Positions 1 through 7,220 of a stretch of 12,878 nucleotides of DNA are shown one piece after another. Position 1 is the stretch's first letter; every line of letters starts with the position of its first letter. The notes below the pieces were generated by a model. That model was not told the origin of the DNA. It searched no databases and worked only from the letters and a program-made list of their open reading frames with translations. Source of the stretch: Prevotellaceae bacterium (GTDB lineage: Bacteria; Bacteroidota; Bacteroidia; Bacteroidales; UBA932); the NCBI GenBank assembly GCA_031264875.1, contig JAISDK010000084.1:1-12878 (forward strand), given 5' to 3'. Made by a program: the position numbers and the translations under genes.

Positions 1-337
1 GTCGTACACACAATCGGTGATTATAATATCTTAGTTGGGAGCTCATATATAATGGTGCAGCGGATCGTTGAGCAATGAGGCTCTCCTTGCTTCATTGGGG
101 GTAAGGAATATCTTCGTACCTTTTTTCGTCATTGTCAATTGATAATAAAGTCCGAAAGTATCCCTGTGCGGAGTTAGTGATAACTTTTTTGTACGCTATC
201 GGAAATATTTAATGCTGTTGCAAGATATAATGAATAATGACAGGCCGTTAATATCGTTTGACCGGGCAGCAAAATTTGTTACACCCCGCTCGTAAAGTAT
301 TTGTAATGTCACATATATGTGAGAGATGAGGCATTAA
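1..337. other. Intergenic region without a convincing gene (left edge)
   Basis: No ORF above about 50 codons and no RNA gene is recognisable here. On the minus strand one frame is free of stops from roughly 200 down to 43 and contains an ATG at 130-132 that would encode 29 residues beginning MTKKGTKIF; a second minus frame reads about 33 codons across the same bases (including GYFRTLL). Both look mildly protein-like, but neither has a clear start, promoter or recognised homologue. On the plus strand, frame 1 is open from base 1 to a TGA at 76-78 and could be the last 25 codons of a gene beginning outside the window. The stretch may hold decayed coding sequence or simply be spacer. Confidence 0.4.
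309..322. other. Perfect 14-bp palindrome downstream of mutS2
   Basis: TCACATATATGTGA is its own reverse complement and lies 15 bases beyond the mutS2 stop codon. It could form a short 3' hairpin on the mutS2 transcript or be a binding site for a dimeric regulator. There is no U-run after it on the minus strand, so an intrinsic terminator is not well supported. Confidence 0.4.
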
Positions 338-2839
338 TTAACCGTCAATCGTTACAACGGTTATTCCTGCACCGCCGGCTTCTTCCTGTTCGTCGGAGAA
401 GTTCAGGGTGTTACCGAAAGTTTTCAGATAGCGTCTGATTTCTTCCCTGAGTATTCCGTTTCCTTTGCCGTGGAGTATTCTCACTTCGCTGATGTTCAGC
501 ATTAATGCCTCGTCGATGTACGAGACTACCCGTTCAAGAGCATCGGTAGCCCTTTCGCCTCTCACGTCCAGCACTGATTTGAAATTTAGGCGTTTCATTA
601 GCATGTCGGACGTTATGGAGGATGTTCTGCCGCTTTGCGTTTTCCGATATTCGTCGCGGGATATTTTCTCTATCCTGTCGGGAGATACATTCATGATTAT
701 GTTGCCGATAGCTACAGCGATATTGCTGTTTCCTACCGATAAGACTTCTCCGGCAGCATGTTGTCCCTTTATTTTCACTCTGTCGCCTGGAGAGAGCCGG
801 CTGACAGATGTTTCTGCATCCAAGCGGTTTGCCTGCTCTCCGGCGTCGTCAGGCTTACCTTGCTTACTGTTTTTCCGACTCCTTTGATTCCTGATTTTCT
901 GTATCTCGCGGTCTATTTTGCTGTCATCGGAGGCGCTGTCGGCAACCGTCTTTTTGAGTTCGTCGAGTTTTTTTCGTGCAACTCCGGTTTTTTCCCTGTC
1001 GGCCTGCGATTCCTTTATTGTTCGGATAGTGTTTTCTATCTCCCTGTTTACGGAATCCAGTATTTTCCGCGCTTCCTCTTTGGCTTCGGCAATCAGCTTG
1101 TTGCGCATTTCCTTTATCCCGGACAGTTCCTTTTCGTACTTTTCCGACAGTTCCTCGAGCTTCCTGTCCGTCTTTCTGATATTGTTTCTTTTGTTCTCCC
1201 AGTACTTTCTGTCCCTATATATTTCACGTAGAGTTTTTTCCATTTTCACCTGCTGAGAGCCAAGCTTCGATTCGGCGTCTTTGAGGACGTTTTCGGGAAG
1301 GCCTATTTTTCTTGCTATCTCGAAAGCAAACGAGCTTCCGGGAATACCCGTTTCCAGCTTGAACAGCGGCTGAATGTTCAGGGAATCGAAAAGCATAGCG
1401 CCGTTCACAATCCCCTCGGTCGCTGAGGCAAAGTATTTCAGGCTGGTATAATGAGTGGATATTAAGCCGAAAGCTTTCTTTTTCAGTATGTCCTCAAGCA
1501 CTGCCCCCGCAATGGCTCCCCCTGCCGCCGGCTCCGTTCCCGATCCAAACTCATCTATCAGAATCAGAGTGTGGCTGTCGGCGCTTTTCATGAAAATCTT
1601 CATGCTTGCGAGATGCGAACTGTATGTACTCAAATCGTTTTCCAGCGACTGCTCGTCGCCAATGTCGATAAGGATATTGCGAAAAATGCCTGTTTCCGAG
1701 CTTTCCGACGCCGGGATCGGAAATCCGCACTGCAACATGTACTGCAACAGTCCGGCGGTCTTTATACACACCGACTTGCCTCCGGCGTTGGGACCTGATA
1801 CAAGCAGAATACGCTGGTCGCAGGTCAGGCTAAGGTCCAGCGGTACAACCTCTTTTTTCTCCTTCGCCAGCACCTTCATCAGCACCGGATGCCTGGCCTT
1901 TTTCAGGCACATCTGGAGTTCGTCCGTTATTACGGGCATGCCCGCACCCGTTTCGATAGCGTAGTAAGCCTTGCCTCGGATAAAATCGATCTCGGCAAGC
2001 ATATCTCCCGCCAAGGCAATGTCTTCGTATGAAGGCCGCATGAAATCCGCCATGAGTATGAGGATTTTTACAATCTCCCTCTGTTCGGCAAACTCCAGTT
2101 CTCTGATACTGTTGTTCAGTTCAACAACTTCCATAGGTTCAATGAACACCGTCCGTCCCGTCGATGATTCTCCGGCAACCAGACCTTTCAGCTTCCGCTT
2201 GCTGGCAGCCGAAACAGGAATCACGGCACGTCCGTCGCGCATGGTTATTCCCTGTTCGGGTTCGACAATGCCTTCATTCTGTGCCGATTTGAATATCGCC
2301 TGCATGCGTCTGCCGGCAATCGACTGGCGGGCGCGGATATCCTTGCGAATATCGTGGAGCGCGGGTGAAGCGCTGTCCCTGACCTGAGCGTAATCATCTA
2401 TTATTCTGTCAATTTCCTTAACTGTGGCCGACAGTTGCTTTCCATCGCAGCTTTCGCCGGCTGCCGACGAAACCAACGATTTCAGGGCAGGATATTCTCC
2501 GCCTTTCCTGTCGAAATACGACGATATGCGACTGACTGTGAGGAGCGCGGTTTTCAAGTTAAGCAGCTCGGCAGGTTCGAGATAATTGCCTGCGGTCTTT
2601 ATCTTTGGCAGAAACCGGCAGGTATCCACATAGCCGCTGTCGGGAAACGAATTGTCCATCATACATATTGTTTTCATCTCTGCCGTTTGCGACAGCAGCC
2701 GTGTAATCCTGTCCCTGTCGCAGGAAAAAGCAGCCAGCCCCGCCTTTTCCTTAGCCGCCTGTGTTACACACCGGTTTTGTACAAATATTCTTACTTTGTC
2801 AAACCCTGTTTTCTGTTCAAAACTGTCCGGATATATCAT
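338..2839 (-). CDS. mutS2: MutS2 family ATPase / Smr-domain endonuclease
   Basis: Full-length MutS2 of 833 residues, the size usual in Bacteroidales. An N-terminal lever/clamp-type helical region (about 1-300) precedes the ATPase. Walker A is GPNAGGKS at 349-356, Walker B is LILIDE ending at D429-E430, and STHY follows at 461-464. A charged coiled coil covers about 530-660, a KOW-like segment (LSPGDRVKIKG) about 682-725, and the C-terminal Smr nuclease domain has LDVRG at 757-761 and HGKG at 790-793. The mismatch-recognition domain of MutS is absent, as is normal for MutS2. Family knowledge: MutS2 proteins bind branched DNA and suppress recombination, and some act in rescue of collided ribosomes; which role applies here cannot be told. 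The ATG at 2837-2839 is preceded by a TACCTTTG -7 element. The gene is divergent from the thioredoxin operon. Confidence 0.96.
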   Translation of the reverse strand: MIYPDSFEQKTGFDKVRIFVQNRCVTQAAKEKAGLAAFSCDRDRITRLLSQTAEMKTICMMDNSFPDSGYVDTCRFLPKIKTAGNYLEPAELLNLKTALLTVSRISSYFDRKGGEYPALKSLVSSAAGESCDGKQLSATVKEIDRIIDDYAQVRDSASPALHDIRKDIRARQSIAGRRMQAIFKSAQNEGIVEPEQGITMRDGRAVIPVSAASKRKLKGLVAGESSTGRTVFIEPMEVVELNNSIRELEFAEQREIVKILILMADFMRPSYEDIALAGDMLAEIDFIRGKAYYAIETGAGMPVITDELQMCLKKARHPVLMKVLAKEKKEVVPLDLSLTCDQRILLVSGPNAGGKSVCIKTAGLLQYMLQCGFPIPASESSETGIFRNILIDIGDEQSLENDLSTYSSHLASMKIFMKSADSHTLILIDEFGSGTEPAAGGAIAGAVLEDILKKKAFGLISTHYTSLKYFASATEGIVNGAMLFDSLNIQPLFKLETGIPGSSFAFEIARKIGLPENVLKDAESKLGSQQVKMEKTLREIYRDRKYWENKRNNIRKTDRKLEELSEKYEKELSGIKEMRNKLIAEAKEEARKILDSVNREIENTIRTIKESQADREKTGVARKKLDELKKTVADSASDDSKIDREIQKIRNQRSRKNSKQGKPDDAGEQANRLDAETSVSRLSPGDRVKIKGQHAAGEVLSVGNSNIAVAIGNIIMNVSPDRIEKISRDEYRKTQSGRTSSITSDMLMKRLNFKSVLDVRGERATDALERVVSYIDEALMLNISEVRILHGKGNGILREEIRRYLKTFGNTLNFSDEQEEAGGAGITVVTIDG

Positions 2840-2863
2840 AATTCAATCAAATGTTTCAGGAAG

Positions 2864-2871
2864 CAAAGGTA
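2864..2871 (-). promoter_or_regulatory. -7 element of the mutS2 promoter
   Basis: Read on the minus strand the bases are TACCTTTG, matching the Bacteroidota sigma-ABfr -7 consensus TAnnTTTG, 24 nt upstream of the mutS2 ATG. I do not find a good TTTG -33 element at the expected spacing, so the assignment rests on one box. Confidence 0.55.
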
Positions 2872-2960
2872 AAAACAATTATCACGCCGCCGCATATTCA
2901 TTTACAGCCGGCATATTTTTTCGTCCGTGCAACCTTTGGTACAACTGCTGTACGGAAGAA

Positions 2961-2993
2961 TTTGTGGATGAAATAAAAAATTGAATACCTTTG
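2961..2993 (+). promoter_or_regulatory. Bacteroidota-type promoter for the thioredoxin-galE operon
   Basis: TTTG at 2961-2964 (-33) is separated by 21 nt from TACCTTTG at 2986-2993 (-7), a close match to the TTTG-N19-21-TAnnTTTG consensus of Bacteroides housekeeping promoters. Transcription would start near 3000, leaving a leader of roughly 175 nt that contains the 43-codon ORF at 3028. Confidence 0.75.
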
Positions 2994-3027
2994 CAGCCTG
3001 TTCCATGTTTGGTAAAGACAGGCAGAA

Positions 3028-3159
3028 ATGAATAGAAGTATAGTATTATCAGGTCTTTTAGTGATTATAAGAATATGTGCCGCGCCGGTAGAAGATACAT
3101 GTTTAACCGTCAATTCCGGTATCCATGCCGGGCATCAGCGGTGGAACAGTAACGAATAA
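3028..3159 (+). CDS. Possible 43-residue leader/secreted peptide or gene remnant
   Basis: The frame starts ATGAATAGAAGT and ends with TAA at 3157-3159, between a strong promoter and the first thioredoxin-like gene. The product begins MNRSIVLSGLLVIIRICAAP, which looks like a signal peptide, and continues with about 23 polar residues. Ten bases at its start (3028-3037) recur exactly at 3182-3191, the second ATG of the downstream gene, and the peptide also resembles the N-terminus of the second paralogue (MSRIVMSLVSMAIVSACYAG). It may be a remnant of a further tandem copy, a small secreted peptide, or an upstream ORF affecting translation of the operon. No homologue is recognised and expression is unknown. 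Confidence 0.35.
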   Translation: MNRSIVLSGLLVIIRICAAPVEDTCLTVNSGIHAGHQRWNSNE

Positions 3160-3175
3160 TTGATAAAATAACAAC

Positions 3176-4582
3176 ATGCAGATGAATAGAATATTGGTGT
3201 TTTTAGCAAGTTTCATGTCCATTACAGCCTTAAATGCAGAAGGCTACACGATTGACATTTCCATAAAGGGTGAAAAAAACAAGGATGCGCTCCTTGTGAT
3301 GCACCACGGAACCAACAAGTATTCAATCGATACCGCCAAGATCGACAAAAAAGGAAACGCTGTATTTACAGGAGATAGACCGCTTCTTCCCGGAATGTAT
3401 CTGATTGCAATAGACGGAGGACAGATCCTTGACTTCTTAATTTCCGATACAGTAAATCAGACATTTGCCATATCAATAACCAAGGACAAGTATCTCCAAA
3501 CACTCTTATTTAAAGATTCTCCGGAGAACAGCGCTTTTGCCGACTATTCCCGTTTCCTGATCGACCGGCAAAAAAGAGAAAACGAACTCGGCAACAAAAT
3601 GTCAGGCGAGCCGTCGGAGGCGGTAGATGAAGAAATCAAGTCGTGGGAAAGGCGGACAAACGAGAAAGTAGCTGATATAAAGGATAAATATCCGGGCAGC
3701 CTGCTGGAATCGGTAGCAACGGCGATGAATCCGCTGCATCCCGACAAGAACGAAGTACCCAAGTCCGCCGACAGTGCAAGACGCTATTTATTTGAATTTT
3801 ACAGAAGCCATTACTGGGACAGGCTCACGTTGCAGGATAAACGGATGCAAAACACGCCGATACTTATTCCCGCCATAGATAATTATTTTAAAAACATGGT
3901 CTTACAGATTCCCGACAGTATAATTCGCGCCGTAGATCTCGTTATGTCAAAAGCCGAAGGCGACACCGCAATGACAAAATTCATCTCGGCCTACATTTTC
4001 AACCATTACATGGGTTCAAAAATAATGGGAATGGAAAGCATTGTCGTTCATATTATTGACAACTATTATTTAACCGGTAAAGTACATGTTGGAGATGAAA
4101 CCTTCATGAAGAAAATCACCGAATATGCCGACAAAAACAGGGAAACACTGATAGGAAAACAGGCCAAAGACCTGAAAATGGAAACCATCAACGGAGGCGC
4201 CGAATCACTCTATGACATTGATTCACCCTATATTCTGGTTTGCTTTTATGAAGCCACCTGCGACCATTGCCGTCAGGAAATACCCAAAGTATATAAGGTC
4301 TTCCAGACGTTCAAGGACAGGGGGCTGACGGGGTTCTGCGTATTTACTCAAAAGGATAAAAACGAATGGCTTAAATTCGTGTCCGAACATAATCTAACGG
4401 ACTGGATAAACGTGTGGGATCCAAGAAACGAGACCGACTTCAGAGTTGCATACGGCGTTTATTCCGTGCCGCAGGTGTATGTGCTGGACAAAAACAGGAA
4501 AATCGTGGGTCGCGGACTGGAAAGTCTGTCTTTAGCCCAGTTAATGAATCATTTAATGAAGAAAATAGAAACAAAGCAGTGA
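3176..4582 (+). CDS. Secreted thioredoxin-like protein, DUF4369/DUF5106 type (paralogue 1)
   Basis: The product has 468 residues, or 466 if translation starts at the second ATG (3182); the latter aligns better with the MNR start of the upstream short ORF. A signal peptide (MNRILVFLASFM, then ALNA before EG) indicates export. A beta-rich DUF4369-like region covers about 25-110, with the SIDTAKIDKKG and LLPGMYLI pattern. A helical DUF5106-like region covers about 190-325 (YWDRLTLQDKR, NTPILIPAIDNYF). The thioredoxin-like domain runs from about 328 to the end, with redox motif C362-D-H-C365 and the expected cis-proline P432 in SVPQVYVLD. Family members are envelope thiol-disulfide oxidoreductases; substrates here are unknown. 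It is the first gene of an operon whose stop overlaps the next start by one base (TGATG), and it is a tandem duplicate of that gene. Confidence 0.85.
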   Translation: MQMNRILVFLASFMSITALNAEGYTIDISIKGEKNKDALLVMHHGTNKYSIDTAKIDKKGNAVFTGDRPLLPGMYLIAIDGGQILDFLISDTVNQTFAISITKDKYLQTLLFKDSPENSAFADYSRFLIDRQKRENELGNKMSGEPSEAVDEEIKSWERRTNEKVADIKDKYPGSLLESVATAMNPLHPDKNEVPKSADSARRYLFEFYRSHYWDRLTLQDKRMQNTPILIPAIDNYFKNMVLQIPDSIIRAVDLVMSKAEGDTAMTKFISAYIFNHYMGSKIMGMESIVVHIIDNYYLTGKVHVGDETFMKKITEYADKNRETLIGKQAKDLKMETINGGAESLYDIDSPYILVCFYEATCDHCRQEIPKVYKVFQTFKDRGLTGFCVFTQKDKNEWLKFVSEHNLTDWINVWDPRNETDFRVAYGVYSVPQVYVLDKNRKIVGRGLESLSLAQLMNHLMKKIETKQ

Positions 4583-6051
4583 TGAGCAGAATTGTTATGT
4601 CACTGGTGAGCATGGCGATCGTTTCGGCCTGTTATGCAGGCCGCCAGATCTACACCTCTCCGGAGACTTCCACAGAAAGAGCATCCTATGATATAAAAAT
4701 CACAATCGAGGGAAAGAAAAACAGGGATATCCTGCTCGGAAAATATACCGGAACAGACATCTGTTCAGTAGATACCGCCGTAACGAACGAAGACGGCAGG
4801 GCAGCGTTCGCGGGAAGCAAACCGCTTGTTCCGGGCATGTACGCAGTGATGTTTAAAAAAGAAACCGCGTTCAGCTTTTTAATCTCCGATACAGTAAATC
4901 AAAAGTTCTCCATATCGGCAACGAAGGATAAGTATCTTGAAACACTCTCATTTGAAGGCTCTCCCGAAAACGACGCCTTTGCTGACTATTCCCGACACAT
5001 TGCTGTCAGGCAGGAAAAAGAGAACGAATTGGCAGGCAACAGGAAGGACGACAATGTACCGTTGCCGGCATACTACGCTGAAACCGAATCGCTAACAAGG
5101 CAGATAGACGCCATGGAAGTTGAAATAAAGAACAAGTATCCGGGCAGTCTGCTGGAATCAGTAGCGTCGGCAATGAATCCGGCACGTCCGAAACAAGGCG
5201 AAATTGCCGGAACTTCCAGCCTCGCCAGGCAGCGCCGACTGCATGACTTTCGCAAACAGCGCTATTGGGACAAGCTGACTTTGACGGATATACGGATGAA
5301 AAACACACCGATACTTATTCCTGCTATCGACAGCTACTTCGAAAGCGTGATTCCACAGCGTCCCGACAGTATGATATGTGCCGTCGATTTCGTACTTTCA
5401 AAAGCCGAAAGCGATACTGCAATGATGAAGTTCCTCACAAAACATATCTTCGACAAATATCTCCAGATTCTTAACGGCGTCGGCAAGGCTAAAATGACAG
5501 GAATAGAAAGCGTTGTTATTCATATTATCGACAGCTATTACTCTACAGGCAAGGCAAGGATGGACGACGAAATGCTGCTTAAGGAGCTCCTGGAATATGC
5601 CGACAAAACCCGCGAAACTCTGCCGGGAAAACAGGCGTCAAACCTCAAGATGGAAACGGTCAGCGGTGGAGCGGAGGCGCTTTACGATATTGATTCTCCG
5701 TATGTTCTGCTTTGTTTCTTCGATGTGTCATGCTTTCACTGCCGGAGTGAGATTCCCGCAATCTATAGAATCTATCAGAAGTTTAAAAACAGAGGCGTGG
5801 CAGGGTTTTGCGTATATTCGCGCAATGACAGAAAAGAATGGATAGAATTTATATCCAAACATAAACTGACTGACTGGATAAACGCATGGGATCCGGGAAA
5901 TGCAAACAACTTCAGGATTGCATACAGCGTATATTCAGTCCCACAGGTATATGTGCTGGATAAAGACAAGAAAATCGTGGGTCGCGGACTGGAAAGCGCG
6001 TCTCTCGAACAGTGGTTGAATCAGTTAATAAAAAATAAAGATAATGAGTAA
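4582..6051 (+). CDS. Exported thioredoxin-like protein, DUF4369/DUF5106 type (paralogue 2)
   Basis: I start this 489-residue product at the ATG overlapping the previous stop. The frame is open back to 4414, but those 56 extra codons lie wholly inside the upstream gene and precede a good signal sequence (MSRIVMSLVSMAIVSACYAG). VSAC17 could be a lipobox giving a lipoprotein; cleavage after CYA is the alternative. The order matches paralogue 1: DUF4369-like region about 40-130, DUF5106-like region about 205-345 (YWDKLTLTDIR), then a thioredoxin-like domain with C384-F-H-C387 and cis-proline P454. It shares long runs with paralogue 1, for example ILIPAID, SVPQVYVLDK and KIVGRGLES, and a 27-nt identical stretch (4498-4524 and 5970-5996), so the pair arose by tandem duplication. 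Its last 8 bases overlap the galE start. Confidence 0.85.
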   Translation: MSRIVMSLVSMAIVSACYAGRQIYTSPETSTERASYDIKITIEGKKNRDILLGKYTGTDICSVDTAVTNEDGRAAFAGSKPLVPGMYAVMFKKETAFSFLISDTVNQKFSISATKDKYLETLSFEGSPENDAFADYSRHIAVRQEKENELAGNRKDDNVPLPAYYAETESLTRQIDAMEVEIKNKYPGSLLESVASAMNPARPKQGEIAGTSSLARQRRLHDFRKQRYWDKLTLTDIRMKNTPILIPAIDSYFESVIPQRPDSMICAVDFVLSKAESDTAMMKFLTKHIFDKYLQILNGVGKAKMTGIESVVIHIIDSYYSTGKARMDDEMLLKELLEYADKTRETLPGKQASNLKMETVSGGAEALYDIDSPYVLLCFFDVSCFHCRSEIPAIYRIYQKFKNRGVAGFCVYSRNDRKEWIEFISKHKLTDWINAWDPGNANNFRIAYSVYSVPQVYVLDKDKKIVGRGLESASLEQWLNQLIKNKDNE

Positions 6052-7069
6052 AATTTTAGTAACAGGGGGAACGGGATATATCGGTTCCCACACCGTAGTT
6101 GAGCTTCAACACAGCGGATATGAAGTAGTTATTGTCGATAATCTGTCCAATTCCTCGATAGATGTACTCGACGGCATTGCCTCAATCACAGGAAAAAAAC
6201 CGGTGTTCGAGAAAACCGACTGTCGGGATAAACAGGCTCTGGCTGACGTCTTTAAGAAATATCCCGACATAGAGGCGATAATCCATTTTGCCGCCAGCAA
6301 GGCTGTTGGAGAATCGGTCGAAAAGCCTTTGTTCTACTATCGCAACAACCTGGATTCGGTGTTGAATATCCTTGAATTAATGGGCGAGCAAAACGTTGGC
6401 AATCTGGTATTTTCCTCGTCATGCACCGTTTACGGACAGCCTGACATATTGCCCGTTACGGAAAATGCCCCCGTGAAACCGGCAACATCGCCCTACGGAA
6501 ATACAAAACAAATCGCCGAAGAAATAATAAGAGATGCAATACATGCCGACAATCGGCTTAAATGTATCGCTTTGAGATATTTCAACCCGGTTGGCGCACA
6601 TCCTTCCGCTGCAATCGGCGAATTGCCCAGCGGTGTGCCAAACAATCTTATTCCCTTTGTTACACAGACGGCTATCGGTATTCGCGAATGTTTGCGAGTG
6701 TTCGGCGACGACTATAATACTCCCGACGGTTCGGCTATTCGCGATTATATCTGGGTTGTGGATCTGGCAAAAGCTCACGTCATTGCAGTAGAACGTCTTC
6801 TTGGAAACAAAAACAGGAACGGAATCGAGTTTTTCAATCTCGGAACAGGCAAGGGACTGTCGGTGCTGGAGATACTTAACACATTCGAAAAGGTTACAGG
6901 CGTGAAAGTCAATAGAAAAATCGTAGCCCGTCGCGAAGGAGACGTCGAAAAGGTGTGGGCTGACCCAGCTTTTGCCAACAGCGAATTGGGCTGGAAAGCA
7001 GAAACATCTACCGAAGACATGCTTTCTACCGCCTGGGAATGGGAGAAAAAATTGAGAATTAAGAATTGA
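6044..7069 (+). CDS. galE: UDP-glucose 4-epimerase family protein (GalE)
   Basis: A full-length 341-residue extended short-chain dehydrogenase. The NAD-binding glycine motif is GGTGYIG at 8-14. The catalytic set is S126 in FSSSCTVYG plus Y151 and K155 in SPYGNTK, equivalent to E. coli S124, Y149 and K153. GalE interconverts UDP-glucose and UDP-galactose in the cytoplasm, supplying galactose for surface glycans or Leloir metabolism. The residue before WAD is V304 where E. coli has Y299, so the sugar pocket may also accept UDP-GlcNAc/GalNAc (inference). It is the third gene of the operon: its ATG overlaps the previous gene by 8 nt (ATGAGTAA). The last residues (LRIKN) are encoded by an AT-rich repeat-like tail and are probably dispensable. 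No galK or galT is present. Confidence 0.95.
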   Translation: MSKILVTGGTGYIGSHTVVELQHSGYEVVIVDNLSNSSIDVLDGIASITGKKPVFEKTDCRDKQALADVFKKYPDIEAIIHFAASKAVGESVEKPLFYYRNNLDSVLNILELMGEQNVGNLVFSSSCTVYGQPDILPVTENAPVKPATSPYGNTKQIAEEIIRDAIHADNRLKCIALRYFNPVGAHPSAAIGELPSGVPNNLIPFVTQTAIGIRECLRVFGDDYNTPDGSAIRDYIWVVDLAKAHVIAVERLLGNKNRNGIEFFNLGTGKGLSVLEILNTFEKVTGVKVNRKIVARREGDVEKVWADPAFANSELGWKAETSTEDMLSTAWEWEKKLRIKN

Positions 7070-7078
7070 AAATCACGC

Positions 7079-7150
7079 GATGCAATCTCCCTGAACAGGC
7101 ATTGCATCACTGCATCTTCACTTGAAAGAGATTGCATCTTTGCATCTTTT
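7079..7150. repeat. Small repeat cluster with alternative hairpins between galE and the next gene
   Basis: Two 20-base direct repeats (7101-7120 and 7131-7150, exactly 30 apart, 16 of 20 identical) each carry ATTGCATC followed by TGCATCTT. An inverted copy, GATGCAATCTC at 7079-7089, pairs perfectly over 11 bp with 7128-7138, or over 8 bp (GATGCAAT) with 7101-7108, so two mutually exclusive hairpins are possible. The hairpins lie just after the galE stop and may act in 3'-end formation. The second repeat also contains the -33 box of the next promoter. Confidence 0.6.
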
Positions 7151-7162
7151 CAACTAAATTTG
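7132..7162 (+). promoter_or_regulatory. Promoter for the TlpA-like lipoprotein-mutS unit
   Basis: TTG at 7132-7134 is followed after 20 nt by TAAATTTG at 7155-7162, fitting the Bacteroidota -33/-7 pattern. The start would be near 7169, with a leader of about 50 nt. A GGAGGG run at 7188-7193 sits 27 nt before the ATG, too far for a normal Shine-Dalgarno. Confidence 0.6.
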
Positions 7163-7220
7163 TGGCCGTAAAATTCCTGACATTATTGGAGGGATTAATT
7201 AATATACAAATTGTTAATAT

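Larger units (their letters stand above)
2840..3027. other. Divergent intergenic control region (mutS2 / thioredoxin operon)
   Basis: Together with the short ORF that follows, this makes a 336-base gap between annotated genes of opposite orientation. It holds a -7 box facing mutS2 near one end and a complete -33/-7 promoter facing the thioredoxin operon near the other. ORFs that run across it antisense look like chance. No operator palindrome was seen. Confidence 0.6.

Noticed and set aside
465..2872. Several plus-strand ORFs of 75-169 codons opposite mutS2
   Set aside because: They lie antisense to an intact, motif-complete mutS2 and carry no recognisable domain or promoter; they are shadows of its codon usage.
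2898..3113. 71-codon minus-strand ORF across the divergent promoter region
   Set aside because: It covers the plus-strand promoter and leader, has no recognisable family and no promoter of its own.
4414..4581. 56-codon N-terminal extension of thioredoxin-like paralogue 2
   Set aside because: It lies entirely within paralogue 1 in another frame, and a proper signal sequence begins only at 4582.
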